Source: Dryomyza anilis (taxonomy: Eukaryota > Arthropoda > Insecta > Diptera > Dryomyzidae). Taken from it: DNA of 64,000 bases. The notes beneath the pieces are model-generated. The model searched no databases, had not been told where the DNA came from, and saw only the letters and a list, made by a program, of their open reading frames with translations. Position 1 is the stretch's first letter; the number at the start of each line of letters is the position of its first letter. Positions 11,791 to 22,580 of the stretch are shown here, in pieces. Both the position numbers and the translations under genes were made by a program. Where the stretch lies: the NCBI GenBank assembly GCA_951804985.1, contig OX638134.1, positions 4,774,001 to 4,838,000 on the forward strand, in the 5' to 3' direction.

Positions 11791-12890
11791 TAAATGTTTT
11801 TAAAATAAACCTTTAAAAATTATTATTTAATTCCAATTTTGAACACATGTAAATCCTATAATGTCAACAACATAAAACACTGCAGCACCAATAATAATTT
11901 TTACTTCCCTGTTGACATTTCTGGGTCAGCGACCTAAACACTTTATTATTGAACAGAGTTGCGCGCAGCGTAGCACATGCAAAGATGGTCACAACAACAA
12001 CAACAACAACACAGCAACATACATTACAACAAAAACAAACATAACAACAACATCAACAGCAGTAGCAGCAATAACGACAGCAAGAGCAGCAACAATAATA
12101 AAAATGATTTTAAAAGCACACAAATTGTTGTAAATTGTTTATTGCACAACAGCAAAAACAATTACAACAACAAATTACGCACTTAAACTGCTTAGATGTG
12201 GCAGCACTTGTTGCAGCAACAACAACAGCAACAGCAGCAACAACAACAGCAGCATCAGCAACAGCAGCAACAACAAAAAAGCATCAGCAACAACGATCAT
12301 TTTTTTGTTTGTTTGCTAAAAATAAAACTAAGCAGTAGAAGAATCAGAAGATGGCAGCTGATCGCATGTCATAATAGCAGCAGCAGCCGTTCCTAGTAGC
12401 AACAACAACAATCACTAGAGTAAAATACAACAATATTAATATACAACAACTATAGTAATAACAACAACAACAAAAAACAATAAATAAATACTAGAAATAG
12501 TGCCGAGTTATAATTTAGCGACTCGCGTGCCTCAAGCACACGAGGCGCTCGCTCTATTAAAATGAGCCACAGCCCACGAAAGAGCCAAATGCTGTCGCAA
12601 CGGAGTAGTCGCAGAGTGAGCGAGACAACAATAAAAAGAGTTACAAAATGAGAAAAAGTTCAACGCACAATTGAACTAGATATTTCAATTGAAATTATTA
12701 ATAATAAAAACTTCAACAAAAGAAAGACAAAACAAAAATATAAAAAATAAAAAATTATAATACAAATTGTTGTTCATCGTTAATTAAGCGAGAACGCGTC
12801 GATGTTGTAGGTTTTTTCTTTTTATACTTTAGATATTTGTAGAATTAAGAATCGAGAATAGAGTTGCAAGTGAAATGGGGTGGTAAAGAG
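11791..12890. other. CAA/CAG-rich spacer with a CpG-rich patch
   Basis: The stretch 11990-12480 is dense in CAACAACAA and CAGCAG. This is opa-like simple sequence that gives overlapping Gln/Asn/Ser ORFs in several frames, so no ORF is preferred. The stretch 12500-12640 is a more complex, CpG-containing patch that could be regulatory. No gene is called. Confidence 0.55.
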
Positions 12891-13600
12891 ATAATTTTTT
12901 GGAAAAAGAGATAGTTTTTCAATGGAGTGATCCTTTTATGGTAGAGTTATCATTTTTCGGTGTTCTAATCATTTTTCGATTGAATGATTATTTTTCGTTA
13001 GAGTTTAATTTTCCGGAAGAGTGATCATCTTTGAAGCTGAGTGATCTTTTGTCGGTATAGTGATTTTTTTTTTTTTGGTATAGTGATCATTTTTCGGAGG
13101 AGTGATACTTCCTCCTTGGAGTGATCATTTTTTGGTGGAGTGATTATTTTTATATTTAGAGATAATTTTTCGGTGGAGTGATCATTTTTTGGTGAGTGAT
13201 ATTTTCCTCGGAATAATAATTTTTTAGAGAAGGGATAATTTTTATATTTAGAGATCATTTTTTGGTGGAGTGATAATTTTTCAAACGAGTGATCATTTTT
13301 CGGTGGAGTGATAAAAAACGGTAATTTTTTCTTTGAAGTGTTTTTTTTTTTGTACAGTGACCATTTTTGGGAGTAGTGATCATATTTTGGTAAAGTGATA
13401 ATTTTTTCCGACGAGTGATATTTTTTTCTCGGATGAAGTGATATTTTTAAATGACTGATCCTTTTTCGGTTGAATGATGATTTTTCTTTGGAGTGATTTT
13501 TTTTTTCTTTTGTACATAGACCGTGTTTGGGTGGAGTGATCATTTTTTGGTAGAGTGATAATTTTTCCGAGCAGTGATCGTTAGTCTATTTGAAAATGAA
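12890..13600 (+). repeat. Degenerate array of about 19-bp units GGAGTGATCATTTTTC
   Basis: Units such as TGGAGTGATCATTTTTCGG recur throughout, with many indels and a shared GTGAT core. The 172-aa minus-strand ORF at 13025-13543 (KNYHSPKND-type repeats) is just this array translated. Confidence 0.85.
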
Positions 13601-14142
13601 ATGGGGTGAAGAGATCGAAGGAATGACATTTTTGAGGAGTGATAATTTATCGACGGATGGATTATTTTTGTTTCGGAGGAGAGAGGACATAAAGCCACAT
13701 TTAAATTCCAGTTTCCCATTAAGACGAAAATTTCATATACAAAATACGCAACCAAAATTTAAAGCAAATTTAAAGAAAGCATTTAAGCTATTTTTACTAA
13801 ACTTAGGTTGATAATTTTAAATAAATTTCTAAACCAGTTGCCTCCTACTAGTTAATATTCAAAAACAAAATGTAATTTTCTATTACTTAAGAGTCTCCCA
13901 TTACTTCAGAGCTGCATACAGCTCTCATACGCAAAAAATTTAATTTATGTATATTAAAATCAGACACTTTCAACATAACTGCAACGAAGTATCAGAAATT
14001 GAAACGAGCTGAAAAAGTAATGTAAAAAAATAATCGTACGATACGATACTATACGAGACAACATATACTGCGTCAATTCTTGATTATTATACTTTTTGCT
14101 GTCAAAACGATAATGACTATAAATAACAGGAATATGGAGATA
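13600..14142. other. AT-rich spacer between repeat arrays
   Basis: No gene was recognised. It contains a run of CGTACGATACGATACTATACG near 14035-14056. Confidence 0.5.
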
Positions 14143-17100
14143 CACTGAAAAAACAATTTTCATTGTGAAAATGTGAAAATTTAAATTTTTTAAAGATGAA
14201 TTCAATTGAAATTCTGAGAAAAATTGTATTTTTTTTGTGAAAAATTAAATTTTTAATATAAATTGAATTTTTAGTGAAAAATTGAATTTTTAGTGAAAAA
14301 TTTAATTTTAGTGAAAATTTAGTTTTAGTGGAAAATTGAATTTTTAGTGAAAATTTTAATTTTTAGTGAAAAATAGAATTTTCATTGAATTGAAAAATTG
14401 CATTTTTAGTGAAAAATTAAATTTTTAGCGAAAATTTGAATTTTTAGTGAAAAATTGAATTTTTGGTGAATTTTAATGAAAAATTGAATTTTTAGTGAAA
14501 AATTTAATTATTAGCGAAAAATTGAATTTAAGTGAAAAATTGAATATTTAGTGAAAAATTAAATTTTTAGTAGAAAAATATAATTTTTACTGCAAATTTG
14601 AATTTATAGTGAAAAAATTAATTGTTAGTGAAAAATTGATTTTTTAAGTGAAAAATTGAATTTTTAGTGAAAAGTTGAATTTTTAGTGAAAAATTGAATT
14701 TTTAGTGAAAAATTGAATTTTTAGTGATAAATTGAATTTTTAGTGAAAAATTGAATTTTAAGTGAAAAATTGACTTATAAGAGAAAAATTAAATTTTTTG
14801 TGAAAAATTGAATATTTAGTGAAAAATTAATTTTTAGTTAAAAATAAAATTTTTAGTGAAAAATAGAATTTTAAGTGAAAAATAGAATTTTTAGTGAAAA
14901 AATTGAATTTTTAGTGAAAAATTTGAATTTTTCGTAAAAAATTTGAATTTTTGTGAAAAATTGAATTTCTCATGAAAATTTGAATTTTTAGTGAAAATAA
15001 AAATTATAGTGAAAAATAAAAATTTTAGTGAAAAATATAATTTTTAGTGAAAAATATAATTTTTAGTGAAAAATAGAATTTTTAGAGAAAAATAGAAGTT
15101 TTAGTGAAAAATAGAATTTTTAGTGAAAAATAGAATTTTTAGTGAAAAATTGAATTTTTAGTGAAAAGTTGAATTTTTAGTGAAAAATTGAATTTTTTGT
15201 GAAAAATTGAATTTTTAGTGAAAAATTGAATTTTTAGTGAAAAATTGAATTTCTAGGAAAAATTGAATTTTTAGTGAAAAATTGAATTTCTAGTGAAAAA
15301 TTGAATTGTTAGTGAAAAATTGAATTTTTAGTGAAAAATTGAATTTTTTAGGAAAATATTGAATTTTTAGTGAAAAATTGAATTTTTATTGAAAAATTGA
15401 ATTTTTAGTGAAAAATTGAATTTTTAGTGATAAATTGAATTTTTAGTGATAAATTGAATTTTTAGTGAAAAATTGAATTTTTAGTGAAAAATTGAATTTT
15501 TAGTGAAAAATTGAATTTTTAGTGAAAAATTGAATTTTTAGTGAAAAATTGAATTTTTAGTGAAAAATTGAATTTTTTAGTGAAAAATTGAATTTTAGTG
15601 AAAATTTGAATTTTTAGTGAAAAATTGAATTTTTAGTGAAAAATTGAATTTTTAGTGAAAAATTGAATTTTTAGTGAAAAATTGAATTTTTAGTGAAAAA
15701 TTGAATTTTTAGTGAAAAATTGAATTTTTAGTGAAAAATTGAATTTTTAGTGAAAAATTGAATTTTTAGTGAAAAATTGAATTTTTAGTGAAAAATTGAA
15801 TTTTTAGTGAAAAATTGAATTTTTAGTGAAAAATTGAATTTTTAGTGAAAAATTGAATTTTTAGTGAAAAATTGAATTTTTAGTGAAAAATTGAATTTTT
15901 AGTGAAAAATTGAATTTTTAGTGAAAATTGAATTTTTAGTGAAAAATTGAATTTTTAGTGAAAAATTGAATTTTTAGTGAAAAATTGAATTTTTAGTGAA
16001 AAATTGAATTTTTAGTGAAAAATTGAATTTTTAGTGAAAAATTGAATTTTTAGTGAAAAATTGAATTTTTAGTGAAAAATTGAATTTTTAGTGAAAAATT
16101 GAATTTTTAGTGAAAAATTGAATTTTTTAGTGAAAAATTGAATTTTAGTGAAAATTTGAATTTTTGGTGAAAAATTGAATTTATCATGAAAATTTGAAGT
16201 TTTAGTGAAAAATAAAATTAATAGTGAAAAATTGAATTTTTTAGTGAAAATTGAATTTTTAGTGAAAAATTGAATTTTTAGTGAAAAATTGAATTTTTAG
16301 TGAAAAATTGAATTTTTAGTGAAAAATTGAATTTTTAGTGAAAAATTGAATTTTTAGTGAAAAATTGAATTTTTAGTGAAAAATTGAATTTTTAGTGAAA
16401 AATTGAATTTTTAGTGAAAAATTGAATTTTTAGTGAAAAATTGAATTTTTAGTGAAAAATTGAATTTTTAGTGAAAAATTGAATTTTTAGTGAAAAATTG
16501 AATTTTTTAGTGAAAAATTGAATTTTAGTGAAAATTTGAATTTTTGGTGAAAAATTGAATTTATCATGAAAATTTGAAGTTTTAGTGAAAAATAAAATTA
16601 ATAGTGAAAAATTGAATTTTTTAGTGAAAATTGAATTTTTAGTGAAAAATTGAATTTTTAGTGAAAAATTGAATTTTTAGTGAAAAATTGAATTTTTAGT
16701 GAAAAATTGAATTTTTAGTGAAAATTTGAATTTTTGGTGAAAAATTGAATTTATCATGAAAATTTGAAGTTTTAGTGAAAAATAAAATTAATAGTGAAAA
16801 ATTGAATTTTTTAGTGAAAATTGAATTTTTAGTGAAAAATTGAATTTTTAGTGAAAAATTGAATTTTTAGTGAAAAATTGAATTTTTAGTGAAAAATTGA
16901 ATTTTTAGTGAAAAATTGAATTTTTAGTGAAAAATTGAATTTTTAGTGAAAAATTGAATTTTTAGTGAAAAATTGAATTTTTTAGTGAAAAATTGAATTT
17001 TAGTGAAAATTTGAATTTTTAGTGAAAATTTGAATTTTTAGTGAAAAATTGAATTTTTAGTGAAAAATTGAATTTTTAGTGAAAAATTGAATTTTTAGTG

Positions 17101-18434
17101 AAAAATTGAATTTTTAGTGAAAAATTGAATTTTTAGTGAAAAATTGAATTTACAGTGAAAAAGTGAATTTTTAGTGAAAAATTGAATTTTTAGTGAAAAA
17201 TTGAATTTTTAGTGAAAAATTGAATTTTTAGTGAAAAATTGAATTTTTAGTGAAAAATTGAATTTTTAGTGAAAAATTGAATTTTTAGTGAAAAATTGAA
17301 TTTTTAGTGAAAAATTGAATTTTTAGTGAAAAATTGAATTTTTAGTGAAAAATTGAATTTTTAGTGAAAAATTGAATTTTTAGTGAAAAATTGAATTTTT
17401 AGTGAAAAATTGAATTTTTAGTGAAAAATTGAATTTTTAGTGAAAAATTGAATTTTTAGTGAAAAATTGAATTTTTAGTGAAAAATTGAATTTTTAGTGA
17501 AAAATTGAATTTTTTAGTGAAAAATTGAATTTTAGTGAAAATTTGAATTTTTGGTGAAAAATTGAATTTATCATGAAAATTTGAAGTTTTAGTGAAAAAT
17601 AAAATTAATAGTGAAAAATTGAATTTTTTAGTGAAAATTGAATTTTTAGTGAAAAATTGAATTTTTAGTGAAAAATTGAATTTTTAGTGAAAAATTGAAT
17701 TTTTAGTGAAAAATTGAATTTTTAGTGAAAAATTGAATTTTTAGTGAAAAATTGAATTTTTAGTGAAAAATTGAATTTTTAGTGAAAAATTGAATTTTTA
17801 GTGAAAAATTGAATTTTTTAGTGAAAAATTGAATTTTAGTGAAAATTTGAATTTTTAGTGAAAATTTGAATTTTTAGTGAAAAATTGAATTTTTAGTGAA
17901 AAATTGAATTTTTAGTGAAAAATTGAATTTTTAGTGAAAAATTGAATTTTTAGTGAAAAATTGAATTTTTAGTGAAAAATTGAATTTTTAGTGAAAAATT
18001 GAATTTTTAGTGAAAAATTGAATTTTTAGTGAAAAATTGAATTTTTAGTGAAAAATTGAATTTTTAGTGAAAAATTGAATTTTTAGTGAAAAATTGAATT
18101 TTTAGTGAAAAATTGAATTTTTTAGTGAAAAATTGAATTTTAGTGAAAATTTGAATTTTTAGTGAAAATTTGAATTTTTAGTGAAAAATTGAATTTTTAG
18201 TGAAAAATTGAATTTTTAGTGAAAAATTGAATTTTTAGTGAAAAATTGAATTTTTAGTGAAAAATTGAATTTACAGTGAAAAAGTGAATTTTGAGTGAAA
18301 AATTGAATTTTGAATGAAAAATTGAATATTTAGAGACAAATACAATTTTTAGTGAAAAATTGAATTTGTAGTGAAAATTTAAATTTTTAGTGAGAAATTT
18401 AATTGTTTGAAAAATTTTAAGATTTTTTACAGTG
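14143..18434 (+). repeat. 19-bp A/T minisatellite, block B (over 200 units)
   Basis: The unit is AATTTTTAGTGAAAAATTG. From about 15380 onward most units match this exactly. The left part (14150-15380) is degenerate. The block is bounded by CACTGAAAAAA at 14143-14153 and TTTTTTACAGTG at 18423-18434, an imperfect inverted pair. Variant units recur at exact multiples of 19 bp. Confidence 0.96.
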
Positions 18435-19980
18435 AATCAGCCTCATTGGCTGCTACTGCCGGCAATAATTATAATAAAAAGAAAAACTACAACAAAAACA
18501 ACAAACAAAAATTACAACAACAATATTAGTAGTAATAATGATGATGAAGATTATGCGTTTTATATGCATGAGGAGCACGTCTCGCGATCCAACGTAGTAC
18601 AAAAGCAACATATAAAACAACGGCAACAACAACAACAACATGTCATGTTAAATGCAGCCTAAAGGGTTTTATTTACCTTTTATGTTGTTGTTATTTTATT
18701 TTTATTTTTGTTGTTATTATTATTGTAGTTGTTGTTGCTGCCTCTGTTTGAGCTCATACAACATAACCTTAAAAATTACAAAAATTGAAAAAAAAACTCG
18801 AAACTCAAAGAAAGACATCGAAAAACTGCCATGAAAAATGCATTCGGTGTAAGACAGGTAGCTGTTGGGTTCGTATGGCGATTATACTTGTTGTTGTTGT
18901 TGGTCTTTTTATGCTACTTTTATTGTTGTAGTTTTTGTTGTTGTTATCGTTGTACTTATTGCATGTATGCCACGCACGCGTAAACGACGATAAGAGGAGC
19001 AGCAACTTGAAAAGATTGCTGTACGAAGTTGCAGAAAAAAACCATTTAAATGGTCACAAAAAAAAAAAACCTACTCATGAAGCTGACTTTAAAGAGCTCA
19101 AAAAATCGCAGAACCACGAACGCCGTTTTAAGGAACCTCATAAAACGCAAGTGTTACGGATTAGAGAGCAAAACAACAAAAAAAAAGGAAAAACTAAAAA
19201 AAAACCTTGAAGTTCGCAAAAGAGGCCACAAAAAGAGACCTTTTTTTGTCCTGTTGCTGACGCAGAAATGAAGATGAAGCCTGTTTCTAAACTGTGGCTG
19301 TGCATTGGAGCTACTGTAAGGATGGAGGTTGTGACAGGAAGATGCAGCATGTTGCACGCAGCAGCAAGAAGATCACCAGCATCATCATCATCAGCAGCAA
19401 CAATCGCTACAAATTATTGCTTTGCGCAGCATTTGAAACATTTGGCAAATGCAGCACGATCAACACGATCAGTAGGTAGTTATTGCTCTTAGGTTTTGTG
19501 AGGGTCTTTTTTAACTTTTTTTATGTTTTTCGGTTATGTTGCTGTTGTCGTGTAAGAAATGAGCTTCATGCGCCGCAGATAATGATTGCATTTATCATTT
19601 TGGACGCGTCAAACCAAATTATATGCTTGAGATTTGTGAATTTTAAATATAGGCTGGAATATGGTATGGAGCAGGATCCACAATGAGTGGTTAAAAGTAG
19701 GGAAAGAGAGTGGTGAATTAATTGGTAGTGATTTTGAGTGAATTTGTTGATCGAATAAATGGTATGAATGAATTGAACATGCAAAGAAGAAGTATACGAT
19801 AAAGTAGAATAAGAAGTAAATATTATTTAAAAATGAAAGAGCAGCATAAAAAGTTAAAAATAAGCTATATAGGAAGTAGAAAATATTTAGGAAATAGAAG
19901 AAATATTAAAAGCAGACAAATTTTAAATATGAGATTTAGAAGAAGTAAATTGGGGGTAAAGAATTTGAAGAAGAGGTTGC
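18435..19980. other. Simple-sequence-rich spacer, no gene supported
   Basis: It contains CAACAA/TTGTTG clusters at 18480-18740 and 18880-18950 and a CAGCAG/ATCATC patch at 19360-19410. The overlapping short ORFs on both strands are compositional. Confidence 0.5.
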
Positions 19981-19989
19981 AGAAATATA

Positions 19990-20706
19990 AAATGTGAAAT
20001 TAGTAGAAGAAGTGGAAGAAGTAGAAGAAGTAAAAGAAGTAGGAGAAGTAGGATAAGTAGAAGAAGAAGAAGTAGAAGAAGTAGAAGAAGTATAAGGAGT
20101 AGAAGGAATAGAAGGAGTAGAAGGAGTAGAAGGAGTAGAAGGAGTAGAAGGAGTAGAAGGAGTAGAAGGAGTAGAAGAAGTAGAAGAAGTAGAAGAAGTA
20201 GAAGAAGTAGAAGAAATAGAAGAAATAGAAGAAGTAGAAGAAGTAGAAGAAGTAGAAGAAGTAGAAGAAGAAGTAGTAGAAGAAGTAGAAGAAATAGAAG
20301 AAATAGAAGAAGTAGAAGAAGTAGAAGAAGTAGAAGAAGTAGAAGAAGAAGAAGTAGAAGAAGTAGAAGAAGTAGAAGAAGTAGAAGAAGTAGAAGAAGT
20401 AGAAGAAGTAGAAGAAGTAGAAGAAGTAGAAGAAGTAGAAGAAGTAGAAGAAGAAGTAGTAGAAGAAGTAGAAGAAGTAGAAGAAGTAGAAGAAGTAGAA
20501 GAAGTAGAAGAAGTAGAAGAAGTAGAAGAAGTAGAAGAAGTAGAAGAAGTAGAAGAAGTAGAAGAAGTAGAAGAAGTAGAAGAAGTAGAAAAAGTAGAAG
20601 AAGTAGAAGAAGAAGTAGTAGAAGAAGTAGAAGAAGTAGAAGAAATAGAAGAAGTAGAAGAAGTAGAAGAAGTAGAAGAAGTAAGAGAAGCAGAAGAAGT
20701 AGAAGA
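19990..20706 (+). repeat. Purine-rich 9-bp minisatellite (AGAAGTAGA)n
   Basis: A 9-bp unit repeats with blocks of variants (AGAAGGAGT at about 20095-20170, and AGAAATAGA). The unit length is a multiple of three and the complementary strand lacks stops, so it yields a long Leu/Phe-rich minus-strand ORF (19923-21125) that is not a real protein. Confidence 0.95.
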
Positions 20707-20707
20707 A

Positions 20708-20875
20708 GTGGAATAAATGGAATAAATGGAATAAATGGAATAAATGGAATAAATGGAATAAATGGAATAAATGGAATAAATGGAATAAATGGAATAAATG
20801 GAATAAATGGAATAAATGGAATAAATGGAATAAATGGAATAAATGGAATAAATGGAATAAATGGAATAAATAGAA
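20708..20875 (+). repeat. 9-bp minisatellite (TGGAATAAA)n, about 19 copies
   Basis: The units are near-identical, with an abrupt switch from the AGAAGTAGA array on the left and a return to degenerate AGAAGTA units on the right. Confidence 0.95.
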
Positions 20876-21330
20876 TAAATAGAAGAACTCGAAAAAGAAT
20901 AAGGAGTAGAAGAAGTAAAACAAGTAGAAGAAGTAAAACAAGTAGAAAAAGTAGAAGAATTAGTAAAAGTAAAAAAAAGTTGAAGAAGTAGAAGAAGTAG
21001 AAGAAGTAAAAGTATTTGAAGACGTAAAATAAATAAAAGAAGTAGAGGAAATAGAAGGAGTACAAGAAGTACAAAAGTAGAAGAAATTGAAGAATTTTTA
21101 GAAGTAGAAGAAGTGAGAGAAGCATAAGATGCCGAGGTAGTAGAAGAATGGGAGGAAGTAGAAGAAATAGAAGAAGAAAAAGTAGAAGAATTAGAAGAAG
21201 TAGAAGTATAAGAGGAAGTTCAATCGGAAAATACTATTAAAGTATAAGAGGTAGTAGAAAGAGAAAAAGCTAAAGTATTAAAAGTAGAAAAAGTGAAAAA
21301 ACTGGAAGACATAAGAAGTAACACCTGTTG
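20876..21330 (+). repeat. Degenerate AGAAGTA-type purine array
   Basis: This is a decayed continuation of the array at 19990-20706. It fades into non-repetitive DNA near 21330. Confidence 0.8.
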
Positions 21331-21594
21331 AAGAAATATTGTAAGAATTATTATTATGAATTATATATGTAAGAAAAAGTAGAACACGATTAAACGACAT
21401 ACCTCCGGACATACCTCCTTCTGGGTAATTTAAACGGATGAACAAACTGAATATATGCTTTCACTCTTATTGTAGGGTATAAAAATTAAAAAAGGAAGCC
21501 GAGAATATCGTTTAGGTACTTGTGCAAATATAGCTCCTTATTGTGCGTAAAAGATGTTATGTTTTCTGTTTAACCCATTAAATATTCGCATATT

Positions 21595-21900
21595 TTATAT
21601 GTTTTGGAAATCTCTATCAGCAAAGTGTGTATTTAAATATACATGCCATAAAATCATAACTACAGAACCAGTACGCAGACTCGTCCATCGCAATTCCTGA
21701 ATTGTAAAAATATCAACCTTGTGTTTTACGAGAATATCAAGAAGTTGGAAATTGGCAACTTCCCCATTAAAGTTTTGAACGTTCCAGTTGCACATTCGTA
21801 AATCTCCTCGTATTTTCAAGTTGATATCGGAGGCATAATTCTTGTCTTCGGTGGTAGTTGTTGCATGGCAAGTCCAAACCACTGCGCAAAACTACATTTA
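21595..21900 (-). pseudogene. Non-LTR retrotransposon endonuclease fragment
   Basis: The minus-strand frame at 21882-21595 reads CNWNVQNFNG, then LLDILVKHKVDIFTIQELRW. This matches the start of the endonuclease/exonuclease/phosphatase domain of insect LINE ORF2 proteins: the N of WN at the first motif and the catalytic-type E of QE at the second. Only about 95 codons remain and the later endonuclease motifs are missing. A second, more decayed copy lies just to the right at 22088-22290. It is a dead fragment with no function of its own. Confidence 0.75.
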
Positions 21901-22290
21901 AAAGTACCAAAATCAAAGAGGCGTTTGTGCCCGAACTGTCCTCTAAACGTGGTTAATATCCGATTTTCAATTGGTTGTTCGGGTTAACGGAGTTCACCAA
22001 CGCGAAGGTGATACTAGGAAGTGTGTAGGAAAGGCTAAAAACATCAACCAGCTGCGTATTTCGAGCTCCATATCAAGGATTATGTAACGTTCCAGTTACA
22101 TATCTATAAATCCTTTAAAAGTCTGCATGGATTGTCAACATATTTTCAAGTTGGTATTCGAGGCATGTTTATTGTCTTTGGTTTCCCCAATGGAACCAAT
22201 ATACCTGTCTCATTTGTCCCAGTAGACTCCCGCCTGCAGTTGATAGCTCGGGTTAACAGGGTTCACCAACGTGAAGGTGGGGTTCATGTT
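21901..22290 (-). mobile_element. Second diverged copy of the LINE 5' region
   Basis: AACGTTCCAGTT, then TATTTTCAAGTTG and AGGCAT, are shared between 21778-21835 and 22088-22166. GGGTTAACRGRGTTCACCAAC is shared between 21980 and 22252. The two copies are therefore in the same orientation and offset by about 0.3 kb. Confidence 0.6.
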
Positions 22291-22580
22291 CATTACCCGA
22301 AAGCCATTACCTCCAAAGACAATTCCTCCAAGCCATATCCCCGAAAACCATTTCCCGAATAGACATTTCACCGAAACGGATATTTCTCAGAAATGTGGAT
22401 GGGTAAAAGTGAGCGGAACATGCAAAAATGGATGAAATAATTTTATTGCAGAAATCGATAGCAGACATAGTTGGTCCATTCGGAAAGTGTCCATTTCCGG
22501 GAAATGTTCATTCGGGGAAATGTTCATTCGGGGAAATGGCTACGGGGAAAACTCTTTCGGGTAATGGCGTTCGGAGAAGC
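22285..22580. mobile_element. Short foldback-like element
   Basis: The left arm (22297-22395) is built of CCCGAA-type units and the right arm (22477-22570) of the complementary TTCGGGGAAATG units. The centre carries CAGAAATCGATAGCAGACAT, which matches the loop of the larger element at 25602-26456 in inverted form. Arms made of short tandem repeats are the hallmark of foldback transposons. Confidence 0.65.

Noticed and set aside
11912..12396. Four overlapping Gln/Asn/Thr-rich ORFs
   Set aside because: They are CAA/CAG simple sequence read in different frames. None has a non-repetitive conserved part.
13025..13543. 172-aa minus ORF rich in K, N, H, S
   Set aside because: It translates the GGAGTGATCATTTTTC array; not a gene.
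14143..18434. CRISPR-like array
   Set aside because: Units are directly contiguous with no spacers, and the sequence is clearly animal.
19923..21125. 400-aa and 313-aa minus-strand ORFs, Leu/Phe/Tyr repeats
   Set aside because: They are the 9-bp purine array read on the other strand. The period of nine keeps frames open, and there is no domain or start context.
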